Below are positions 1-5,148 of a stretch of DNA of 5,148 nt, piece after piece. The stretch is from Planctomycetaceae bacterium (GTDB lineage Bacteria; Planctomycetota; Planctomycetia; Pirellulales; Thermoguttaceae), in the NCBI GenBank assembly GCA_009783865.1, contig WRCR01000314.1, positions 1 through 5,148 on the forward strand. Direction: 5' to 3'. Both the position numbers and the translations under genes were made by a program. The notes below the pieces were generated by a model. The model saw only the letters and a program-made list of their open reading frames with translations, ran no database searches and had not been told where the DNA came from. Position 1 is the first letter of the stretch. Every line of letters starts with the position of its first letter.

Positions 1-25
1 TCGGACTAAAACTCCGATAAGTCCG
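1..25. repeat. small inverted repeat at the left edge
   Basis: TCGGA at 1-5 pairs with TCCGA at 13-17 around a 7-base loop. Alternatively CGGACT at 2-7 pairs with AGTCCG at 20-25. The two pairings exclude each other. A T-rich stretch follows at 34-55, so this could be the tail of a terminator for a gene left of the window, but the left flank is missing and the stem may continue outside it. No gene end can be seen here. Confidence 0.3.
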
Positions 26-79
26 CTAGACAGTGTTATTTTCTGTTTATCTTTTCGGAAAATGACGGTTGTTTTATCG

Positions 80-85
80 TACAAT
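80..85 (+). promoter_or_regulatory. candidate -10 box for the BBP7-like gene
   Basis: TACAAT matches the sigma-70 -10 consensus at 5 of 6 positions. It would place transcription start near 92, about 40 bases before the ATG at 131. No good -35 hexamer is visible at the right distance, so the call is weak. It fits the choice of the 131 start over the ATG at 62, which would lie upstream of the transcript. TCTAAT at 104-109 is an alternative -10. Confidence 0.25.
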
Positions 86-130
86 GGTAGGTTGAGAACG
101 GATTCTAATACACTTGAGTTGGGCAAAACA

Positions 131-1534
131 ATGTCGCTTTTGAAATCAAAATCGTTTTGGAACGGAGTCCTTGCGGCAGTAATAATTAGTGCTGTTTGCG
201 CTTCTTCAATGGCATTTGCACCCGAAGGAATGCGTCTTTGGAAGCCCTATCAGCCGGAGCAGTTCGGGGGACAGAGAAGAGATGCAGACGGCGTGTACGG
301 GTCGGTCAGTGCGATTATTTGGAAGGTAGACAGTCCGCGCAATATAAATAATGACAATGTAGACCCTACTGGAAGTATAAGAACGAACTTCATTGATACG
401 GATTTCGGACTTGGTACCCGCGTCACCTTCGGCAACCGTCTGGGACATTGGGGCTGGCTGGTTAGAGGGTACGGAATATCCGGTCTCGGCGGAAGTTTAG
501 ACCGGGAAGGATATTCATGGTTTAGACCTGCTGCTACTCCTCCATATCCGCGTGTTATTCGAGTGATTAATAATCCTACTGGAGGAGGATTTGCTTGGGA
601 TATTGTAGAGGGAGTAGTAGATTACATCTCGGATATCAAAAACGTAATGAATGGCAAAACGAAATTAAGCACGAGTGTAGATATCATTGACCTTGAATTG
701 TTAGGTACTTATCGTGCGCATCCATTTAAGTGGGGGAATTTAGAACTGTCGGCAGGTGCCAGATATTGGGATTTTAAGGATAGGCTGCAACTTTCGCACG
801 AGGTGACGAACAACGTATATGCATACAGTTATTATGAGGGGGCAGCATTTTCGGCAGCAGATAGTTTTACAATAATTGTAGCGAATACCAGAGGAGAGTT
901 AGAAACAGTAGGTATAAATAACAGTTCCAACAATAACAATAGGCTCAATAACGACCCTGAGCCGCTGATTTTAACTGTTGAAGATATGTATAAACGGCAG
1001 GCGCGCAATACGATAGTGGGTCCGCAGGTCGGTATGAGTGTTTCCCGCAGAAATAAACGTTGGACTTTCGGGGCTGATGCGGCTTTTATAGCAGGCATAA
1101 ATAATCAATCGTTCCGCTATTATCAAGGGACAGAGGTAAGATTCGGAGCGATTAACAGGTACAACCAAAGCAACAACAGCAGCGGTAACCGCGGCGGTTC
1201 GGGTGATGATGCCTCTAATCTGTCTGTTCCCCAATTGCTGGCATTAGAATTCGGAACTATAAGTCCGGTTGTGACGGCGATGGGACGCGCGAGAAGAACC
1301 GTTTTTTCGCCTGGTGCAGATATGCAACTTTGGACAAAATGGCAATGGACGGATGCAGTCGGCATCAAACTTGGTTTTGATTCTACAATCTTCAATCGTA
1401 TTGTCCGCGGCGAGGATATATATGTAGTAGACCCGCCGGCACTATCAACCGCCCTGCCGACATTAGCCATAAACAGCAAAGGGCGCACAGTGATAACTTA
1501 CGGCATTAATATTGGTCTAGAAATTAAGCGGTAG
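131..1534 (+). CDS. BBP7-like outer membrane beta-barrel protein
   Basis: This encodes a probable outer membrane beta-barrel protein of 467 residues, resembling the BBP7 (putative beta barrel porin-7) family common in planctomycetes; its cargo or function is unknown. I chose the ATG at 131 because it gives a normal signal peptide: basic MSLLKSK, a hydrophobic core, then AxA-type cleavage near SSMAFA (about residue 30). An in-frame ATG at 62 would add 23 polar residues before that signal, and the frame is open to the left edge. The mature part has alternating aromatic/hydrophobic strands, including VGPQVGMSVSRR and RWTFGADAAFIAG (about residues 296-322), and ends in GINIGLEIKR, as family members close their barrel. 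Two Asn/Ser/Gly-rich stretches (about residues 263-276 and 344-363) look like exposed loops. No strong Shine-Dalgarno precedes the start. The family call is from remembered pattern, not a search. Confidence 0.8.
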   Translation: MSLLKSKSFWNGVLAAVIISAVCASSMAFAPEGMRLWKPYQPEQFGGQRRDADGVYGSVSAIIWKVDSPRNINNDNVDPTGSIRTNFIDTDFGLGTRVTFGNRLGHWGWLVRGYGISGLGGSLDREGYSWFRPAATPPYPRVIRVINNPTGGGFAWDIVEGVVDYISDIKNVMNGKTKLSTSVDIIDLELLGTYRAHPFKWGNLELSAGARYWDFKDRLQLSHEVTNNVYAYSYYEGAAFSAADSFTIIVANTRGELETVGINNSSNNNNRLNNDPEPLILTVEDMYKRQARNTIVGPQVGMSVSRRNKRWTFGADAAFIAGINNQSFRYYQGTEVRFGAINRYNQSNNSSGNRGGSGDDASNLSVPQLLALEFGTISPVVTAMGRARRTVFSPGADMQLWTKWQWTDAVGIKLGFDSTIFNRIVRGEDIYVVDPPALSTALPTLAINSKGRTVITYGINIGLEIKR

Positions 1535-1545
1535 CATATTGTTAG

Positions 1546-1566
1546 TGCAGGATTAGAAATCCTGCG
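1546..1566. terminator. hairpin between convergent genes, possible bidirectional terminator
   Basis: GCAGGAT at 1547-1553 pairs perfectly with ATCCTGC at 1559-1565 around the loop TAGAA, with one further wobble pair outside. It lies in the 64-base gap between the stop codons of the BBP7-like gene (1534) and the GH20 gene (1599). The position suits a shared terminator, but neither strand shows a T-run straight after the stem, so intrinsic termination would be weak. It may instead protect the mRNA 3' ends. Confidence 0.45.
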
Positions 1567-1598
1567 CAAATAAAAACTGTAGTTCGCCACCGTCTATT

Positions 1599-3161
1599 CT
1601 AATGCGACGGCAGTGTGTCGCCCATGAAATTTTCCGGCGAGACCTGCCAATCTGCGGCACCGGTGTCCCGATATTTCTTGACGGGCATATCCCAACTGAC
1701 CTGCCGAAGGTGTCTGTGAAAAATGAACCGCTGCTGCCGGTCTGTGAACACCGGTGCATTGTCGGCAAGCCAAGTTGCCTGCGCTCCGGCAGTAGTCATC
1801 CGCATCAAGTCCCCGCCGTGCATTCGATGCCAAAGCGTACAAAGCATTCCGTCCAACTTGGCTTCGGCTACCGTTTTACCCAGCGAAAACGTGCCGCTTG
1901 CCTTGTTCCACGGACAGGCGAGAACCATAAACCCTTGTTCCTTGAAAAACCGCATCGTAGGCCACTGTTCGTTTTCCTTCGGAGTCCCGTATTGCCAATC
2001 GCAAATAACAATATCCTTTGGCAACTGTTCAAGAAGTCCTTCCGTTTTAGGGTTTCCAACAGCGGTGTAGCCCTTCCAGCGCGGGTTTGATTTCTGAATC
2101 AGCATGTCGTGCCACATCATAATTCGGCAGTTCCGCTCCGCAAGAAGTTTTTGAAAGTAGAGCAGATGTTCCATGAAAAGTTTTTTATAGTCGGCACGGC
2201 GGCAAGAACGGCATTGAGCGGGTTCGTATGCTTCATCGCAGCCGATATGAAAATAAGGAGGATTGTCGAACACTTCGTACATTTCCAAAACGGCTTCGGT
2301 AAGTACTTTTCGGACAGCCGGATTACTGAGACACCAGACCCAGCCGTCCGGTTCAAACAACGGAAGATATTCCGGGAACAAATCGAGAGTGGTATGTTTG
2401 CCGGTCACTTCCCGACTGCCGGAGGCGTGTCCGAACATAGGAATAAACGGAATCAGCGTTACGCCGAGTTCCTTGCCGAGAGCAACGAGTTTTTTGACTT
2501 CTTGCGGCGTGGTATGGAATTCCTTCCAGCAAAGTTCCGGATGTAAGGCGAACATAAAATTACCGCGGAATTCAATGACGACATGATTAAACTTGTAATA
2601 TGCCGCAAGCCGAATTGCTTGTTCGATACGAAACTGCGTTATTTCGGGAAACCAAGTGACGTGCAGACCGCGAAACGCCATTGCAGGGGCATCGTCAATT
2701 TCAGTTTCGGGAATACGAAAGTCAACGGTTTTCAACGTTCCGCGATTGGATTCCGCCAACTGCCGAAGAGTCGAAAAAGCGTGTCTGACACCGGCGAAGT
2801 CAGCGGCAGAAATCGTCACGGTCTTTCCGGCGGCTTTGACTCGATAGACATCCGGTTCCTTAATTGTATCTTTTACCGCTATGCTAACCGCCGGTTCAGC
2901 CCCGAAGCAACGGCGAAACAGTGCGGCGGTGTTGGCTTTGGCAGAGGCATCTTCTTTAGCAAGTTCGACAACAACGGTAGTTGATTTATCGAGTATTACT
3001 TCGGGACCATCTGTGAACTGGATGTTTTTCGGTGTCGGCACAAGCCGGTTTTTCAACACTTCAACTTCCGGCGCAGGTAATTCCGCCGCAATGACAACAG
3101 TACCTAGCAACAGGAAACACACAAGGGCAAACGAACCGCTTTTCGGAATAAATGATTTCAT
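1599..3161 (-). CDS. secreted GH20-family beta-N-acetylhexosaminidase-like glycosidase
   Basis: This is a 520-residue exported protein of the glycoside hydrolase family 20 type. GH20 enzymes remove terminal GlcNAc or GalNAc from glycans by substrate-assisted catalysis. Residues 1-26 form a signal peptide (MKSFIPK, then a hydrophobic core ending VVIAA). About 38-150 resemble the GH20 N-terminal domain, starting at LVPTPKNIQF. The TIM-barrel domain starts near FRGLHVTW (163-170). HIGCDE at 305-310 is the family active-site motif, with D309-E310 the expected catalytic pair, and WHDM at 350-353 is the expected later tryptophan motif. Two points are odd: the usual RGxxLD after the first strand reads RGLHVT, and the usual final WxE reads TLWHRMHGG (442-450). 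C308, C317 and C320 form a cysteine cluster just after the catalytic pair. The frame continues upstream to 3347, but the 3161 start gives the signal peptide. No strong Shine-Dalgarno is seen. Specificity cannot be told; a mucin, chitin or cell-wall glycan substrate is possible. Confidence 0.85.
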   Translation of the reverse strand: MKSFIPKSGSFALVCFLLLGTVVIAAELPAPEVEVLKNRLVPTPKNIQFTDGPEVILDKSTTVVVELAKEDASAKANTAALFRRCFGAEPAVSIAVKDTIKEPDVYRVKAAGKTVTISAADFAGVRHAFSTLRQLAESNRGTLKTVDFRIPETEIDDAPAMAFRGLHVTWFPEITQFRIEQAIRLAAYYKFNHVVIEFRGNFMFALHPELCWKEFHTTPQEVKKLVALGKELGVTLIPFIPMFGHASGSREVTGKHTTLDLFPEYLPLFEPDGWVWCLSNPAVRKVLTEAVLEMYEVFDNPPYFHIGCDEAYEPAQCRSCRRADYKKLFMEHLLYFQKLLAERNCRIMMWHDMLIQKSNPRWKGYTAVGNPKTEGLLEQLPKDIVICDWQYGTPKENEQWPTMRFFKEQGFMVLACPWNKASGTFSLGKTVAEAKLDGMLCTLWHRMHGGDLMRMTTAGAQATWLADNAPVFTDRQQRFIFHRHLRQVSWDMPVKKYRDTGAADWQVSPENFMGDTLPSH

Positions 3162-3204
3162 CGTTTTATCGGGGGTTAGTTGTTTTATAAAATGAACGAT
3201 GAGC

Positions 3205-3232
3205 ATTCTGACACACCGCACAAAAAAGTCAA
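3205..3232 (-). promoter_or_regulatory. candidate sigma-70 promoter for the GH20 gene
   Basis: Read on the minus strand, TTGACT (3232-3227, 5 of 6 to the -35 consensus) is followed after 16 bases by CAGAAT (3210-3205, 4 of 6 to the -10 consensus). Transcription would start near 3198, giving a leader of roughly 37 bases before the ATG at 3161. The -35 is good, while the -10 is only fair and the spacer slightly short. Confidence 0.4.
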
Positions 3233-3267
3233 TATATAATAGTCGCCGCCAAAGAAATTGGGAACCG

Positions 3268-3284
3268 GCGGAATTATAATCCGC
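3268..3284. repeat. hairpin with AT-rich loop in the divergent intergenic region
   Basis: GCGGA at 3268-3272 pairs with TCCGC at 3280-3284 around ATTATAA. A weaker outer pairing GAAC (3262-3265) with GTTC (3289-3292) is possible. GGCGG at 3267-3271 could instead pair with CCGCC at 3246-3250, so two folds compete. There is no T-run on either side. Its core closely matches that of the terminator at 4599-4616. Confidence 0.4.
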
Positions 3285-3389
3285 GGAAGTTCTAACATAC
3301 ACGTTAAAGTTGGCAAGAGCAAAAAGTGCCGCTTTTACTTTATTCACCCTTATTGAAATTCAGCAAAAACGCATTAAATTGATGGACAT

Positions 3390-3404
3390 GGGGTATGTCA
3401 CCCC
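3390..3404. repeat. GGGGT/ACCCC inverted repeat upstream of the PDZ gene promoter
   Basis: GGGGT at 3390-3394 pairs with ACCCC at 3400-3404 around the 5-base loop ATGTC. A run of seven T lies at 3420-3426, 15 bases after the stem, too far for a classical terminator. It sits about 40 bases upstream of the candidate -35 box at 3445, so it could be a regulator binding site; this is inference from position and symmetry only. Confidence 0.3.
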
Positions 3405-3444
3405 GAAAATTTTACACTGTTTTTTTCAGATAAGCCGCAAAATT

Positions 3445-3474
3445 TTGTCGCAGTTTTCCTCAAAAAAGTATAAT
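3445..3474 (+). promoter_or_regulatory. candidate sigma-70 promoter for the PDZ gene
   Basis: A perfect TATAAT lies at 3469-3474, preceded after an 18-base spacer by TTGTCG at 3445-3450 (4 of 6 to the -35 consensus). Transcription would start near 3481, giving a leader of about 60 bases. The -10 box is embedded in the palindrome AAGTAT-A-ATACTT (3466-3478), and the -35 overlaps an AAAATTTT palindrome (3439-3446), so a repressor could compete here. Confidence 0.5.
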
Positions 3475-3528
3475 ACTTATAGAATGTTGGATATTTCCAT
3501 TTAACGCCTTTTCACCACGTCTTATAAG

Positions 3529-3534
3529 AAAGGA
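3529..3534 (+). promoter_or_regulatory. ribosome binding site of the PDZ gene
   Basis: AAAGGA lies 7 bases before the ATG at 3542, a normal spacing, and fixes this start. An 8-base palindrome, CTTATAAG (3521-3528), directly precedes it. The first two genes in the window lack a comparably clear site. Confidence 0.7.
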
Positions 3535-3541
3535 CGAAACT

Positions 3542-4576
3542 ATGAGAAAGTTGATTGTTACATTAGCCATCGGGGCATTCTGCTTCTTTGCATCGAATGT
3601 TTCCCAGGCTCAGCCCGGCTCGGCGGAAGAAATTGTGAAAGCACAAGCGCAAAAGTTTTCCGAAGCCGACGTTTTTGAAAACGCCGACACCGATGCCAAC
3701 CTGCAAAAAGCTATCGTGTTTGCAGGGGACGAACCCGCAGGCACCGTCAAGTGCTGGGGGTGGTACTACCGCCCTGTCTACAGATTTTGGTGGCGGCCCT
3801 GGTACTATCGTCCATACTATGTTTATCACCGGTACGTTGTACCTGTGTGTGCAACCCCTGTCGTTCAGGCAACTATTGCAGTTTCTCCCGTCGTTGCCCC
3901 GGTAGTTGCTCCTGTTCCCGCTGTTGCACCAGCCCCCGCTGCTACCGCAACTGCCATAGCCCCGCCCGGCGGCTCCGCAACTGCCACAGCCAGCACCACC
4001 ACAGGTGCTGTCGTTGCTGCGGACCCGGCACCCTCCACACCGATGGCAGCCAAGGGACTCCGAAAGGGTGATGTCATCACGGCAATCAACGGCAAACCAA
4101 TTAAAAGTTTGACGGACCTGAAAAACATAACGGCAGATACGGAAATTACCTTTCATAAGGGCAGTAATGTTAAGTACGCCGGAAACCTGCTCAAGAACGG
4201 AGACGAGGAATTTATGAAAAGTTTCACCGGTATGCAGGAAGTCGAAGCCGGTACACTATTGACGAAAGCCGAAATCAAAGCCGGAAACTTCGATATGTAC
4301 AAGTTCTTCGAGCAGAAAACGGGACCAAGTTTCGGTGTCAGAGCGGCTGACAATAACGGCAACGGCGTGAAAGTTACGGAAGTTGTGGCTGGACAGTCAG
4401 GGCAGAAAGCCGGTTTTGAAGTCAACGATGTTATACTCGAAATCAACGGCACAAAGATAGGCAGCGAATCGGCTTATTCAGATGCCATTGACCGGGCAGG
4501 CAGCGTTGCACGCATGAAAATTATCTGCGGCAAAACAAATCGAACTCTTGACGTGGATGTGATGTTGAATAAATAG
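3542..4576 (+). CDS. exported PDZ-domain protein with aromatic/RP segment and Ala/Pro/Thr linker
   Basis: This 344-residue protein is not recognised as a named family. Residues 1-24 form a signal peptide (MRKL, hydrophobic core, SQAQ), so it acts outside the cytoplasm. A short charged region follows (25-70). Residues 71-103 are an unusual aromatic box with 15 Trp/Tyr/Phe in 33 residues and three [YW][YW]RP units, bounded by C71 and C103, which could form a disulfide. A Val/Ala/Pro/Thr-rich linker spans about 104-168. At 172-188, GLRKGDVITAINGKPI is the conserved second part of a PDZ domain, but the normal first part with the peptide-binding loop is absent and the linker takes its place. A complete PDZ domain covers about 263-342: a GPSFGV carboxylate-binding loop, KAGFEVNDVILEINGTKI, then closing strands. 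There are no HtrA-type protease residues or domain, so it is probably a binding or scaffold protein that recognises protein C-termini. It has its own candidate promoter, a clear ribosome binding site and a strong terminator, and is likely monocistronic. Confidence 0.8.
   Translation: MRKLIVTLAIGAFCFFASNVSQAQPGSAEEIVKAQAQKFSEADVFENADTDANLQKAIVFAGDEPAGTVKCWGWYYRPVYRFWWRPWYYRPYYVYHRYVVPVCATPVVQATIAVSPVVAPVVAPVPAVAPAPAATATAIAPPGGSATATASTTTGAVVAADPAPSTPMAAKGLRKGDVITAINGKPIKSLTDLKNITADTEITFHKGSNVKYAGNLLKNGDEEFMKSFTGMQEVEAGTLLTKAEIKAGNFDMYKFFEQKTGPSFGVRAADNNGNGVKVTEVVAGQSGQKAGFEVNDVILEINGTKIGSESAYSDAIDRAGSVARMKIICGKTNRTLDVDVMLNK
3945..3991 (+). repeat. in-frame 17-base direct repeat in the linker of the PDZ gene
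   Basis: CCGCAACTGCCAYAGCC occurs at 3945-3961 and 3975-3991 with one mismatch (T or C at Y). The offset is 30 bases, so the repeat keeps the reading frame and encodes TATA-type Ala/Thr residues twice. It suggests the linker grew by in-frame duplication and may vary in length between strains. Confidence 0.5.
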
Positions 4577-4587
4577 TCCCTAACCAG

Positions 4588-4632
4588 CCGTTGCAATGCC
4601 GGGAATATAATCCCGGTTTTGCAGCGGTTTTT
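4588..4632 (+). terminator. rho-independent terminator of the PDZ gene
   Basis: An inner stem CCGGGA (4599-4604) with TCCCGG (4611-4616) around ATATAA is extended by an outer stem, CCGTTGCAA (4588-4596) with TTGCAGCGG (4619-4627), which has a single T-G wobble. A two-by-two internal loop separates the stems. A T-run (4628-4632, then CTTTC) follows at once. It begins 11 bases after the stop codon and sits before the same-strand gene at 4661, separating the two units or leaving the second to readthrough. Confidence 0.85.
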
Positions 4633-4647
4633 CTTTCAGTATAAAAC

Positions 4648-4653
4648 AAGGAG
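4648..4653 (+). promoter_or_regulatory. ribosome binding site of the DUF4384 gene
   Basis: AAGGAG, a consensus Shine-Dalgarno, lies 7 bases before the ATG at 4661. It fixes the start of the last gene, which is immediately followed by a signal peptide. A TATAAA hexamer at 4640-4645 could be a -10 box, but its transcript would start at about the ribosome binding site itself, so it is unlikely to serve this gene. Confidence 0.8.
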
Positions 4654-4660
4654 CCAGTCA

Positions 4661-5148
4661 ATGAAGTACGTTTATACTATACTTGCTATATTATTTCTTT
4701 TTTGCGGAACATCAGTATTTGCTCAGACCAGCCGCGGAGCATTTGTCGAAGATATTAATAACGAACATTCCTCATTTGCCGTGCGAGTCGATGTTAATCA
4801 CAGCAGCCGCATTTACACAAAAGACGATTTGTTGCAGGCAACTGTAACGTCAAGCGAAAATGGCTATCTATATCTGTTTTACCGTGATGCTGTCGGAAAC
4901 GTCTCCGTGCTGTTTCCCAATCGGTTTCAGCAGGAAAACAGCATTCGGAAAAATGAAACTGTCGCAGTTCCTGCACCGGGAAGCAATTTCAAGATACGGA
5001 TGGACGCTCCGTTCGGCAGCGAAATGTTAAAAGCAGTAGTTTCGCTCAAACCGCTGACGTACATAGATACCGCTGCCTTTATCGGTGCTTCCGCTACACC
5101 GGTCAATGAAACAACGGCGAAGTCATTCTCGAAGTCATTTGAAAAAAA
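4661..5148 (+). CDS. exported DUF4384-domain protein, truncated by the right edge
   Basis: The first 162 codons of a gene are present, followed by two bases of the next codon; the frame is open at the edge, so the C-terminus is missing. Residues 1-21 form a signal peptide (MKYVYT, hydrophobic core, SVFA before Q22). The mature part resembles DUF4384: VRVDVN then a YTKDDLLQATVTS strand, GYLYLFYRD (68-76), LFPN (84-87), then PAPGSNFKIRMDAPFG (about 104-119) and LKAVVS. DUF4384 is a beta-rich domain of unknown function that is often joined to other domains, including caspase-like (peptidase C14) or kinase domains. From about residue 145 the sequence turns Ser/Thr/Lys-rich, like a linker, so another domain may follow beyond the window. 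It lies 84 bases after the PDZ gene on the same strand, but behind a strong terminator. The domain call rests on the GYLYLFY, LFPN and PAPG pattern, not on a search. Confidence 0.7.
   Translation, partial: MKYVYTILAILFLFCGTSVFAQTSRGAFVEDINNEHSSFAVRVDVNHSSRIYTKDDLLQATVTSSENGYLYLFYRDAVGNVSVLFPNRFQQENSIRKNETVAVPAPGSNFKIRMDAPFGSEMLKAVVSLKPLTYIDTAAFIGASATPVNETTAKSFSKSFEK

Larger units (their letters stand above)
3162..3541. other. 380-base divergent intergenic region without a convincing gene
   Basis: The region separates the leftward GH20 gene from the rightward PDZ gene. It is AT-rich and contains candidate promoters for both, two hairpins, and AAAATTTT palindromes at 3406-3413 and 3439-3446 (33 bases apart, about three helical turns). 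Short open frames exist (a 64-codon one at 3310-3504, and the upstream extension of the GH20 frame to 3347), but none has a ribosome binding site or protein-like composition. Confidence 0.7.

Noticed and set aside
62..130. The earlier ATG at 62 of the BBP7-like frame, which is open back to the window edge.
   Set aside because: The added 23 residues are polar and precede a complete signal peptide starting at 131. No ribosome binding site supports 62.
1553..1842. Leftward frames of 71 and 82 codons near the end of the GH20 gene.
   Set aside because: They lie in other frames of the same coding strand and show no protein-like features. The GH20 frame ends normally at 1599.
1602..2546. Rightward frames of 145-162 codons opposite the GH20 gene.
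   Set aside because: They overlap a gene with clear catalytic motifs, have no recognisable domains and no ribosome binding sites.
3162..3347. An upstream extension of the GH20 frame by 62 codons.
   Set aside because: It would bury a normal signal peptide inside the protein and read across the candidate promoter at 3205-3232. The start at 3161 is better.
3310..3504. A 64-codon rightward open frame starting MARAKSAAFTLFTLIEI, recalling the FTLIE prepilin-like motif of planctomycete DUF1559 proteins.
   Set aside because: No ribosome binding site, no hydrophobic helix after the motif, and the frame runs through the hairpin and promoter of the PDZ gene. The resemblance is probably chance in AT-rich DNA.
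3563..4156. A 197-codon leftward frame rich in Cys, Gly and Ser opposite the PDZ gene, and an 87-codon Ala/Gly/Val-rich frame at 3865-4128.
   Set aside because: Both are the reverse complement of the Ala/Pro/Thr linker coding sequence, and composition alone explains the low-complexity peptides. The plus-strand gene has signal peptide, ribosome binding site and PDZ domain.

Overview
The window looks like chromosomal DNA from a Gram-negative-type bacterium of the Planctomycetota. The main clue is the first gene, a signal-peptide-bearing outer-membrane beta-barrel protein that fits the BBP7 (putative beta barrel porin-7) family, which is strongly expanded in planctomycetes; its closing strand ends in the usual short hydrophobic repeat followed by a basic residue. 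The other genes agree: a secreted GH20-type glycosidase, a secreted PDZ protein with an Ala/Pro/Thr linker, and the start of an exported DUF4384 protein. Base composition is moderate, by eye mid-40s % GC, and the first gene seems more AT-rich than the rest. Genus cannot be read from this sequence.

Layout. Positions 1-130 hold a small hairpin and the leader of the first gene. A BBP7-like gene runs rightward to 1534. It converges on a leftward GH20 beta-N-acetylhexosaminidase-like gene (3161 down to 1599), and a perfect 7-bp hairpin sits in the 64-base gap between the two stops. From 3162 to 3541 there is a 380-base divergent intergenic region with no convincing gene. It carries a candidate leftward promoter, two hairpins, two AAAATTTT palindromes and a good candidate rightward promoter whose -10 box lies inside a 13-base palindrome. 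The PDZ gene (3542-4576) follows behind a clear ribosome binding site. It is closed by a strong rho-independent terminator (4588-4632). The last gene starts at 4661 behind a consensus AAGGAG and runs off the right edge.

All four proteins carry an N-terminal export signal, so the window is an envelope/secretome neighbourhood, but the genes do not form one operon: two pairs are convergent or divergent, and the one co-directional pair is split by a terminator. A shared pathway is not shown. The GH20 enzyme would act on amino-sugar glycans outside the cytoplasm, the BBP7 protein would sit in the outer membrane, and the PDZ and DUF4384 proteins are probably periplasmic or surface-associated with unknown partners.

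No mobile element, CRISPR array, tRNA or rRNA was seen. The most useful leads are the half-PDZ plus aromatic-box architecture of the 3542 gene, active-site differences in the GH20 protein, the possibility that the truncated last gene encodes a caspase-like protease, and near-identical AT-loop hairpins in separate intergenic regions.
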